Assembly (NCBI GenBank): GCA_965116695.1
Contig: OZ220706.1
Coordinates: 4,712,001-4,776,000 of the forward strand
DNA from: JAJDTT01 sp965116695
Lineage (GTDB): Bacteria > Acidobacteriota > UBA6911 > RPQK01 > JAJDTT01
DNA: 64,000 nt
Direction: 5' to 3'
Positions 51,285 to 59,029 of this stretch are shown one piece after another. A model generated the notes under the pieces. The model searched no databases and was not told the origin of the DNA. It saw only the letters and a list, made by a program, of their open reading frames with translations. How positions within the stretch are numbered: position 1 is the first letter of the stretch; the number at the start of each line of letters is the position of its first letter. The translations under genes were made by a program, and so were the position numbers.

Positions 51285-51521
51285 CCCTCACATCTCTTCG
51301 TAGCACGCACGGCGGAAAAGCTCGGCGCTGGGGACAAGGGCCGAGCATGACCGCTTGATCGCCGGACATCCTTCGTCCATCCGGTTCGGCGCACCTCTGG
51401 CGTCCATCTGCCTCTATCCCCTTCCTGCGTCCCAAGTAGCGGCGGTTTTCCAACCGCCGAACTCCCGTGTGACAAACTTGGCGATGAAGACCGGGCGATT
51501 GGAAATCGCCCTTCCCTTTTC
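51285..51521. other. Intergenic region with two short hairpins
   Basis: No gene. Hairpins GGCGGTT-TTCC-AACCGCC (51441-51458) and GGGCGATT-GGA-AATCGCCC (51493-51511) lie between the convergent small-protein and receptor genes. The second is followed on the plus strand by TTCCCTTTTCTT and could terminate plus-strand transcripts; both resemble the TTTC-loop hairpins elsewhere in the window. Confidence 0.6.
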
Positions 51522-54500
51522 TTAGAAGTAAAACTTGAGCGCCCCCTGTAGCTGCCGAGCCGGTTGCGCTTTCCCCAACGCGCCGAACTCCGAAGTGCCG
51601 AACTCACCGGTCCTGGAGTTGCCCGTCAGCAGAAAGTTGGGATGGTTGGTGGCGTTGAAGGCTTCCAGGCGCAGCTCCAGCCGCCGGTCGTCCTGGAACT
51701 GGAAGGTGCGCCGGAGTGAAAGGTCCAGATTGATCACGCCGGGCCCCTCGACCGAACTCCGTCCGGCGTTCCCGTAACGAAACTCCCCTGGACGCCGGAA
51801 CGCCCCGGTGTCGAACCACCGGGAGGGACTCCGCTCCGAGCCGGCGAGGTTGGGATTCCGAATCCGGTCCGGCCACTGGGAATGGTAGGAACCGGTGTCC
51901 AGGGGGTCGCCGGGCAGGTAGACGGTAAACCAGCCGCCGTCCTGGAAGCTGGCGATGGCCCGTATCGACCAGCCGCCGAGAATCCTCGCAATGGCCCCCT
52001 TGGCGAGAAAGGCGCGTCCGGCGCCGAAGGGCAGATCGTAGCCGGCGGTCATCATCATTCGTCTGGGCGAATGGGATTCGGAAAGGGCCCGGTTGGCGGC
52101 CGGCGGCATGTTGCGGGATCGGAATCGGCGTCTCGAGGGCGGACCCTGGTATCCGCCCCCGTTGTCGATCTGCCGGGACCAGTCGAGAACCAGCAGGGCC
52201 GACAGTCCGTAGCGGTCCGGCCGCTTCTCCACCTGCACCTGCATGCCGTGAAACCAGGCGTCGGCGCCGGCGAAGGGCATCTCGACGGTTTGCAGCTCAG
52301 GGTAGGGCCGGCGCCGGCTCCGGTCCCCCGGACCGGGGACCGCATCGTTCAGAGAGATGGTCTCCAGGCGGTTGAAGGAACGGGACCCCAGGTACCCTAC
52401 CTGCAGCAGGACGCCCGGAGACAGCCGGTGCTGAAGACTCAGCCCCCAGGAATGGGTGGCCGCCATCCGAAGCGGCGTCTCCATCCCCGAATGATTCGGT
52501 GCCGCCGAGTCCGCCAAGGTTTCCGGAAACGGATCGGACAACCTCAAGGTGGCCTGCTCCAGCGGCGCCAGGAACACCAGGCGCCGAGCGCCCGGACGTG
52601 GATTCTTGGCCATTTCCTGGACCATGTTCAGATCGGGCTCGTTGGAATAGATTCCGTAGCCGCTTCTCAGCACGGTGGCGTTTCCGAGCCGGTACGAAAC
52701 CCCCAGGCGGGGAAGGATGGCGGCAGCCCGGCTCCACTCGACCAGGGGGAAGCCGGGTTCGAAACGGCCGGTTTCGGGAGCCGGCGGGTCCGCGTCCACG
52801 AGCGGGGGAGTCAGGCGTCCCTCGGCCACGTCGAAGTTGGCCATGAAGCCCCGCTTGTCCCGCCATGGGAGCCGAAGCTCGTATCGCAGCCCCAGCGTGA
52901 GGGTCAACCGGGGGCGGACCCTCCACACATCCTTGAAGTAGAAATAGAAGCTGTTCTGGTGGAAGTTGCCCCGGAAGTCCTCGCCGCCCAACTCGGTGCG
53001 CACCGGATGTCCCAGCAGAAAGTCGGCGAATGCATTTCCCGTATACCGGCTGAAGAACTCGAATCGGGAACGGCGCTCCATCACGTAGAAGTTGTAGTGC
53101 TGCCGGAATTCGACCCCTCCTCGCAGCGTATGGTTGCCGCGGGACCAGGAGACGTCGTCCTTGACCTGCCAGTTCCCCAGGTTGGCGTGCCCCACGGCGC
53201 CCGAGTCGCCGATTCCGGTGTAACCCTGGATGACGATCGAGGGGACGCCGCTCCGGTCGGCCTCGCTTTTCAATAGTTGCGGAATTCCGAGACTCAGGGG
53301 GACCTGGGGCTTGGGCCGGGAAGGGCCGGCGATGTAGGGGCGGAAAAACCAGTGGATGCTGGCCGCGTTGATCACGCCGTTGCCCAGGGTCCTCGTGTTG
53401 GAGACCGATTGTCCGTAGGATCGCAGAGGCTGTACCGCAGAAAAGACGCTGAATGTCCGAGGGGAAACCTGGGGACTCGAATCCCAGATGAAGCGGCCTG
53501 CCCATCGGCTGTGGGGCGAGGTGGCAAGGTCCACGCGGGAGATGATCTGGGGATTGTCCAGGTTCGCCCTGGAGTCGGGACTGGTGAAGTTCAGGGGCCC
53601 GGGCGTATTGGGAGACGGCCAGAAGTGGAGGAGCTTCCTGGCTACGGGATCCAGCCGGTGCTCAGGCAACCGGTTGTCCGGGAACGATTGCCCGGTCGCC
53701 GGGTCCAGGATGGTCGACGAAAACTCGCCTCGTTTTTCCGCATCGGTGGGAACGACTCCGGTCAAGGGCCGGGTCTCCCGAATCGACCGGAACTGGTAGG
53801 AAAGGAAGAACCAGGCCCGGTCCGTCCCGTCGAACAGACCAGGAAATAGAACGGGGCCTCCCAGGGTCGCGCCCAACTGGTTGCGCTTGAATTCCGCCTT
53901 TCCCTGTTCGAAGAAATTGCGGGCATCCAGATTGTCGTTCCGGTGAAACCAGTACAGGTTTCCGTGAAAATTGTTGCTTCCGCTCTTGGTCACGGCGGTG
54001 ATCTGACCGCCGGGACGCACGCCGTACTCGGCCGAATAGAGGCCGGTCTTCACGTCAAATTCCTTCAAGGCGTCGGTGCTCGCCTTGAAGGGCGTATCCC
54101 CGTCTCCGTGGGTGAAGAGGGTCCCGTCGATATAGGTGAGATTGTCCTTGAACCTCATCCCCATGACCTGGACGTTGCCCCCTCTCGAAGCCGAGGGAGC
54201 AGCCCCCGCCGCCAGACCGGCCAGCTTTCCCATGTCGCGGGCGTTGACCGGCAAGGAGTCGAGTTTCTCCTGGTCGATGACCTGTCCCAGATCGGTCCTG
54301 CCGGCTCCCAGCAGAGCCGGCGCCGCTTGTTCGACCGAGGTTTCGGCCGCGTCTCCCCGCCGGAGTCTGAAGTCCGCCCGGAAGGACTGTCCCACCAGCA
54401 GATCCAGGTCCCGGAGAACCATGGTCCGAAAACCCGCCAACGCCACGGTCAACTCGTACTGTCCCACCGGGAGGCCGTCGCGCCGAAAATAGCCGGCCGG

Positions 54501-54692
54501 ACCGGTGAGAAGCTCGACGGCCCGATTCGTGTCCTGGTGCCTGAGGCTGACCTGGGCATTCACCGCGGGAGATCCGTCCTCCAGCAGGACCCGGCCCAGA
54601 ATGGCGCCGGTGTCGATCTGGGCCTCCAGGAGAACGCCGGCCGCGAGGCAGACGGCCAGAGCCGGCGCCGGAATGATTCGAATGAGACTCAT
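51522..54692 (-). CDS. Oar-like TonB-dependent outer-membrane receptor with carboxypeptidase regulatory-like domain
   Basis: 1056 aa. The signal is SLIRIIPAPALAVCLAAGVL. Residues about 28-110 form a carboxypeptidase-regulatory/CNA-B-like domain (ILGRVLLEDGSPAVNAQVSL to RADFRLRRG). A plug domain follows (EYGVRPGGQITAVTKSGSNN, then FHGNLYWFHRNDNLDARNFF) and a long beta-barrel ends in KFYF with a C-terminal aromatic. This architecture is the large Oar family expanded in Acidobacteriota, thought to import or bind glycans. An ATG 21 bp upstream (54713) is an alternative start. It is divergent from the Tat-exported enolase-superfamily gene. Confidence 0.9.
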   Translation of the reverse strand: MSLIRIIPAPALAVCLAAGVLLEAQIDTGAILGRVLLEDGSPAVNAQVSLRHQDTNRAVELLTGPAGYFRRDGLPVGQYELTVALAGFRTMVLRDLDLLVGQSFRADFRLRRGDAAETSVEQAAPALLGAGRTDLGQVIDQEKLDSLPVNARDMGKLAGLAAGAAPSASRGGNVQVMGMRFKDNLTYIDGTLFTHGDGDTPFKASTDALKEFDVKTGLYSAEYGVRPGGQITAVTKSGSNNFHGNLYWFHRNDNLDARNFFEQGKAEFKRNQLGATLGGPVLFPGLFDGTDRAWFFLSYQFRSIRETRPLTGVVPTDAEKRGEFSSTILDPATGQSFPDNRLPEHRLDPVARKLLHFWPSPNTPGPLNFTSPDSRANLDNPQIISRVDLATSPHSRWAGRFIWDSSPQVSPRTFSVFSAVQPLRSYGQSVSNTRTLGNGVINAASIHWFFRPYIAGPSRPKPQVPLSLGIPQLLKSEADRSGVPSIVIQGYTGIGDSGAVGHANLGNWQVKDDVSWSRGNHTLRGGVEFRQHYNFYVMERRSRFEFFSRYTGNAFADFLLGHPVRTELGGEDFRGNFHQNSFYFYFKDVWRVRPRLTLTLGLRYELRLPWRDKRGFMANFDVAEGRLTPPLVDADPPAPETGRFEPGFPLVEWSRAAAILPRLGVSYRLGNATVLRSGYGIYSNEPDLNMVQEMAKNPRPGARRLVFLAPLEQATLRLSDPFPETLADSAAPNHSGMETPLRMAATHSWGLSLQHRLSPGVLLQVGYLGSRSFNRLETISLNDAVPGPGDRSRRRPYPELQTVEMPFAGADAWFHGMQVQVEKRPDRYGLSALLVLDWSRQIDNGGGYQGPPSRRRFRSRNMPPAANRALSESHSPRRMMMTAGYDLPFGAGRAFLAKGAIARILGGWSIRAIASFQDGGWFTVYLPGDPLDTGSYHSQWPDRIRNPNLAGSERSPSRWFDTGAFRRPGEFRYGNAGRSSVEGPGVINLDLSLRRTFQFQDDRRLELRLEAFNATNHPNFLLTGNSRTGEFGTSEFGALGKAQPARQLQGALKFYF

Positions 54693-54828
54693 GAGTACCA
54701 ATCCGCGCTCCATGATACCTGTTGGCGAACTGCATCCCATGTCCGCGGCCCGGGCTCCCGCTTGCGCAGAAAGCCCCTTTCCTGGACACTCGGTTCCCAA
54801 CCCGCCCAGCAAGAAAAGGAAGGAACCC

Positions 54829-56052
54829 ATGAATCGAAGAAGCTTCGTCGGTTCGGTGGCCGGGACCGCCGGGTTTGCCGCCGCCATGGCCCAAGACGCT
54901 CAAGCCGAGGCCCGTCAGGCCCTGTCGGGGATGCGGATCACCCGGATTCGCTTCTACGAAGCCCCCTCCCGGACCATGTTCAATCAGAGCGCGCACGTTT
55001 CTCTGGTCGAAACCAACCAGGGCATCGTGGGGGTGGGAGAAGGGGGATCGGCGGACACCATCCGCCAGTGCGCCGGCCTGCTCATCGGAGAGAACCCGGC
55101 CCGCATCGAGCACCTCTGGCAGCTCATGTACCGGGGCCACTTCTATCCGCCCGGGCGGGAAAAGATCCATGCCCTGGGTGCGCTCGACCTGGCGCTCTGG
55201 GACATCCGGGGCAAGGCTCTCGGAGTCCCGGTCTACCACCTGCTGGGAGGTCCGGTTCGGAAGCACATCGAGTGTTATTCGACGGGGTTCGGGGGGTACA
55301 AGACGACGAGGGATGCCGCCCGCGCCTGCATGGACGCCGGTTTTCGGGCCTTTCGAACCAGCACCCGGGGTTCGGGTGACCAGTTCAACCCGCGCCAATC
55401 CGTTCGCGACACCTACAAGCTCTGCGTCGAGGTGCGCAAAGGGGTCGGTCCCGACGGCGACTGGGCCGTCGATTACCACACTCGGTTGGACATGCCCGAC
55501 GCCATCCGGCTCTCCACCCTCATCGAGGACCTGGAGCCCTACTTCGTCGAAGACCTGATCCGCAGCGAGAATCCGGGCGTCTACCGTCAGTTGCGCCCTC
55601 AGGTGAAGGTGCCCATCGCCGTGGGCGAGCAGTTCGGCGACCGCTGGGACATCAACGAGCTGATCGAGGAACGGCTCATCGACTACTCGAGAGTCTCCCT
55701 CCCCAATGCCGGCGGCATCACCGAGTTCATGAAGATCGCAACTCTGTGCGAGACCCATTACGTCGGGCTGATCCCCCATTTCACCGGTCCCATCGCCACC
55801 GCCGCCCTGGTGCATGCGTGCAACGCCTTTCCGGGGCCCGTCCTGACCGAGATGCGGGGCAGCCGAAAAAAGGAACTGGCCCACCTGCCGGAGAGCTACG
55901 ACTTTCGGGAGGGGAAACTCTGGCCCACCGACCGGCCGGGCCTGGGAGTGGTGGTCGATACCAAACCCCTGAAGCTGGTGGCCGAAGTTACGGAGCCCAT
56001 GGAGGGCGCGCCCCTGAACCGGCGCCCCGACGGCTCCATCACCAACTGGTGA
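54829..56052 (+). CDS. Tat-exported enolase-superfamily enzyme, DgoD/mannonate dehydratase-like
   Basis: 407 aa starting MNRRSFVGSVAGTAGFAAAM, a twin-arginine signal, with AGGAAGG just upstream; export is unusual for this superfamily. Barrel residues are D215 with H217 (DYHTRL), E241 (VEDLIR), E267 (AVGEQF) and H317 (LIPHFTGP), as in galactonate/mannonate dehydratases. The strand-2 base is Arg-containing (FRAFRTSTR) instead of KxK, also known in that branch. It would act on sugar acids in the periplasm or as a folded export. It is followed by a TTFC-type hairpin pair and a propeller gene. Confidence 0.85.
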   Translation: MNRRSFVGSVAGTAGFAAAMAQDAQAEARQALSGMRITRIRFYEAPSRTMFNQSAHVSLVETNQGIVGVGEGGSADTIRQCAGLLIGENPARIEHLWQLMYRGHFYPPGREKIHALGALDLALWDIRGKALGVPVYHLLGGPVRKHIECYSTGFGGYKTTRDAARACMDAGFRAFRTSTRGSGDQFNPRQSVRDTYKLCVEVRKGVGPDGDWAVDYHTRLDMPDAIRLSTLIEDLEPYFVEDLIRSENPGVYRQLRPQVKVPIAVGEQFGDRWDINELIEERLIDYSRVSLPNAGGITEFMKIATLCETHYVGLIPHFTGPIATAALVHACNAFPGPVLTEMRGSRKKELAHLPESYDFREGKLWPTDRPGLGVVVDTKPLKLVAEVTEPMEGAPLNRRPDGSITNW

Positions 56053-56056
56053 CGAC

Positions 56057-56118
56057 AGGAGCGGCGTGTTTCACGCGCCGGTTGGATCGGCGTCTTTCAG
56101 GCGCCGATCCCGGCTCCT
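56057..56118. repeat. Pair of TTTC-loop hairpins
   Basis: GGAGCGGCGTGTTTCACGCG, CCGGTTGG, then ATCGGCGTCTTTCAGGCGCC. Two short stems (GGCGTG/CGCG and GGCGTC/GGCGCC) with TTTC in the loop lie side by side. The same pair is repeated three times in the array at 62938-63132. Confidence 0.7.
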
Positions 56119-56141
56119 CAATGATGAAAGGGATCGGAGAC

Positions 56142-57623
56142 ATGGAATTGCGGATGACTCGACGCGGCTTCCTGGGAACGGGGATGGCCGGGGCGGCGCT
56201 GGTTTCGCGGCTCTCTCATGCCCAGACGGCACATGACGTGGGCAACCGTCCCCAGTTGCTCTGGGACGACCACCTGGTAGACCGGAAAGAGGGCGTCCGG
56301 CTCAGCGTCACTCCCGCCCGGGCCGACCACCTCCGCCTGGTTTCGCCCGACCTCCCCACGGACCAGGACGGCGTGTGGGCCTGGGTCACCGTCGGGGACG
56401 AGGGCGGCCGGGTGCGGATGTGGTACTCGGGCCGCGCCTTGGGCGATTCGGCCGAGGTCAGCCGGCTCTGCTACGCCGAGTCGGAGGACGGCGTCCACTG
56501 GGACAAACCGCCCTGCGGGGTCACGCCGTTTCAGGGCAACCGGCAGAACAACATCGTCCTCACCGTTCAGCATGAAGGGGGCGTGTTCCTGGATCCGTCC
56601 GCCGGACCGGGCCAACGCTTCAAGTGCGTCTTCGGAGAACGGGACAGGAAACGCGGATACGGGCACCGGATGACCCTTCCGCTTCGGGGAGGATCCCGGG
56701 AATGGTTGGGCCCCACCATCGAAGGAGCGTCGTCACCGGACGGCATCCATTGGACCAAGGGGCCCGGTCCTCTGATGGACTGGTACACCGATACCTGCAA
56801 CGTCTGCTACTACGATTCCCGGCTGGGAAAATACGTCTGCTTCGTCCGGGACAACCAGTATCCCCGCTTCAAGGGCGGAGCCATCCGCTGCATCGGCCGC
56901 ACCGAGAGCGAGACCTTCGGAGATTTTCCCCGTCCCGAACGGGTGCTGTCCCCCGACCGGGACGATCCGCCGGGGATGGACCTCTACAACTCGGCGGCCC
57001 AGCCCTATCCGTTCGCCGACGGGGTTTATCTGCTGTTCCCGGCGGCCTACTACCACGACACGGACAACCTGGAGATTCAGATCGCCACCAGCCGCGACAG
57101 CGTGCGTTGGCAGAGGCCCGACCGGAGTCCGTTTCTGAGTCCGGGCAGGGAAGGGCACTTCGACAGCCGCATGGTCTACATGGGCGTGGGAATGATTCCC
57201 CGCGGGGACGAGATCTGGATGTACTACGGCGGCTTCGACGTGGGCCATGAAGAGGTGAAGCGGGCTCCCGGCATGGGAGGCGTCGGGCGGATCCGGTTTC
57301 CGCGTCACCGGATCGTCGCTCAGGCGGCGGAGCCGGACCTGGGACACCTGGTCACGAAGCCCCTGACCTTCTCGGGCCGGCGGCTGCAACTGAACGCCGA
57401 TTGCGGAGCCGGCGGCCGGATTCAGGCCGGTGTATTGGGGTTGGACGGCATCCCGATTTCCGGTCTTGGCCACGAGGACTGCGAGCCCCTGATCGGCGAT
57501 GTTCTGCGAGGCGTGGTCCGGTGGAAATCAGGCGCGCGACTCTCCGATCTGGCCGGAAAACCGGTCCAACTCAGCTTTCGCCTACAGCGGCGCGCCCGCC
57601 TCTACGCCTTCCGGTTCCGGTAG
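56142..57623 (+). CDS. Tat-exported GH43/GH32-like beta-propeller protein
   Basis: 493 aa from the ATG at 56142 (MELRMTRRGFLGTGMAGAAL, twin-arginine signal); two in-frame ATGs upstream (56121, 56124) lack a Shine-Dalgarno. Propeller motifs are PQLLWDDHLVDRKEGVRLSV, CYAESEDGVHWDKPPCGVTP and DNLEIQIATSRDSVRWQRPD. The C-terminal sandwich is TKPLTFSGRRLQLNADCGAG to RLYAFRFR. It is a relative of the 44919 and 46492 proteins. It probably forms an operon with the upstream Tat-exported dehydratase, so glycan cleavage and sugar-acid conversion may be linked. Confidence 0.82.
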   Translation: MELRMTRRGFLGTGMAGAALVSRLSHAQTAHDVGNRPQLLWDDHLVDRKEGVRLSVTPARADHLRLVSPDLPTDQDGVWAWVTVGDEGGRVRMWYSGRALGDSAEVSRLCYAESEDGVHWDKPPCGVTPFQGNRQNNIVLTVQHEGGVFLDPSAGPGQRFKCVFGERDRKRGYGHRMTLPLRGGSREWLGPTIEGASSPDGIHWTKGPGPLMDWYTDTCNVCYYDSRLGKYVCFVRDNQYPRFKGGAIRCIGRTESETFGDFPRPERVLSPDRDDPPGMDLYNSAAQPYPFADGVYLLFPAAYYHDTDNLEIQIATSRDSVRWQRPDRSPFLSPGREGHFDSRMVYMGVGMIPRGDEIWMYYGGFDVGHEEVKRAPGMGGVGRIRFPRHRIVAQAAEPDLGHLVTKPLTFSGRRLQLNADCGAGGRIQAGVLGLDGIPISGLGHEDCEPLIGDVLRGVVRWKSGARLSDLAGKPVQLSFRLQRRARLYAFRFR

Positions 57624-57764
57624 GTGGGGGGGACTGTTAGTCCCCCCGTCTTCTTCGTCGGGGGATGTACAGGGGGGACTGCCGTCCCCCCTAGCCCCCC
57701 TGATCGGCGCCTGAAAGACGCCGCTCCCGGCGACTAGAAAGTCGCCGCTCCAGTCGTCGCTCCT
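57624..57764. repeat. GGGGGACTGTTAGTCCCCC element and TTTC-loop hairpins
   Basis: GGGGGGACTGTTAGTCCCCC follows the stop codon. Then come GGGGGGACTGCCGTCCCCCC, TAGCCCCCCTGATCGGCG, a GGCGCCTGAAAGACGCC hairpin and GGCGACTAGAAAGTCGCC. The set repeats the one at 48091-48240 in the same order, each time behind a propeller gene. Confidence 0.7.
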
Positions 57765-58910
57765 CTACTTCCCGGAGTCCGGCCGGATGAAGAAGACGTG
57801 CGTGTTGGTGTCGAGGCCGTCGTAGACGATGCTGTACTGCACCATCAGTTCGTTGGGGAGGTCATCGTCATACTGGTTGATGACGCAGTTGTGGCTGTAC
57901 CCGTCGGCATGCCTCTCGTCCCCGCTGACGATGATCCCGCTCCCCCAGTTGACGCCGTCGTCGGACTGGTAGAGGACGAAGCGGTCCTTCCCCTCGCCGT
58001 ATTGGCCCGACCTTCCATGCAGGTAGTACTTGCCCGCCAGATAGGCCAGTTCGGGATCCCGAACCTTCTTGTCCAGGTAGGCGCGCCGCTGTTCCGTCCA
58101 GGTCCTCCCCTGGTCCCGGCTGATGCAGTAATAGAGATGGTGCTCATCCTTCTCGGTGTAGGCGCCTGCCAGCAGGCGTCCGTCCTCCATGATGCACATG
58201 GCGCCGTACCACTTGTCGTCGTCCAGGGGCAGGGTGCTTCTCCTGCGCCAGCTCTGCCCGTCGTCGGTGCTGACGTACAGGACGTGGGGACCACTGCTGA
58301 TGTCGTAGAGGACGAAGTTGGTGTCTCCGGCCACCCCCACCGCGCACGGATATCCGACGAAGCCTCCGTCGAGGGGTTCGTAGTCGGTCCAGGTGACGCC
58401 GTGGTTCCGGCTTCTCATGAAACCGCTGCGGCTCCGGCCGTTGTCCACGTGGGTGAGAAACAGTACGACGATCCCGTTCCCGGTCGTCAGCCCTTCCTCC
58501 ACGATCACCGGCCGCTTCGGATCCTTCCGGTACGCCTGGTACGAGTACTGGAACCTGTTGTACTTCTCCCAGGTCCTGCCGCCGTCCTTGCTCATAGCGT
58601 AGTCGCTCCACCCGTCGGAGTTGTGGTCGCTGGTGTTGGCATAGAAGGCCGCGATGTGGCCGTTGGCGTACTCCAGGCAGACCGGACCGCCGTGGGAGCA
58701 CCGTCCCGGAGCGTCGTTCTCCAGATCGGCGATGATGTTGCCGAAGATGTCGTCACCGAGCCGGGTGGCAGGATCGTGATCGTAGATCGACGCCCCGTCG
58801 ATGGGATGGGTTTGGATGGCCTCTTTTCCGGCCGAAGCATCCTGCGCGAACAACGCGTCGACGGGACCAAACAGGAACAGGGCAAAAATAACCGGCATCG
58901 ATCGTTTCAT
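57765..58910 (-). CDS. Exported BNR/sialidase-like propeller protein
   Basis: 381 aa with the start chosen at MKRSMPVIFALFLFGPVDAL (Sec signal, AGGAG 5 nt upstream); 40 upstream codons are discarded. Asp-boxes are SKDGGRTW, SRNHGVTW, STDDGQSW, SRDQGRTW and QSDDGVNW, so the fold is a sialidase-type propeller. Sialidase or other glycan hydrolase activity is inferred; catalytic residues were not verified. It is divergent from the DUF1549/DUF1553 gene with 119 bp between starts. Confidence 0.82.
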   Translation of the reverse strand: MKRSMPVIFALFLFGPVDALFAQDASAGKEAIQTHPIDGASIYDHDPATRLGDDIFGNIIADLENDAPGRCSHGGPVCLEYANGHIAAFYANTSDHNSDGWSDYAMSKDGGRTWEKYNRFQYSYQAYRKDPKRPVIVEEGLTTGNGIVVLFLTHVDNGRSRSGFMRSRNHGVTWTDYEPLDGGFVGYPCAVGVAGDTNFVLYDISSGPHVLYVSTDDGQSWRRRSTLPLDDDKWYGAMCIMEDGRLLAGAYTEKDEHHLYYCISRDQGRTWTEQRRAYLDKKVRDPELAYLAGKYYLHGRSGQYGEGKDRFVLYQSDDGVNWGSGIIVSGDERHADGYSHNCVINQYDDDLPNELMVQYSIVYDGLDTNTHVFFIRPDSGK

Positions 58911-59029
58911 CGGAACTCCTTTCCCACGCGAGGCCGTTCGTTTGGGGCCACCGGCCCCGTCACTGCCGGAGCCGCGGCCGCCGTCGAGACGTTCGCTGTA
59001 GGCTGCTAGAATAAACGCCACCTTCTGCA

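Noticed and set aside
53943..55379. 478-codon plus-strand frame opposite the receptor's N-terminal half
   Set aside because: It is antisense to the Oar-like receptor and then out of frame with the real Tat-exported enzyme starting at 54829.
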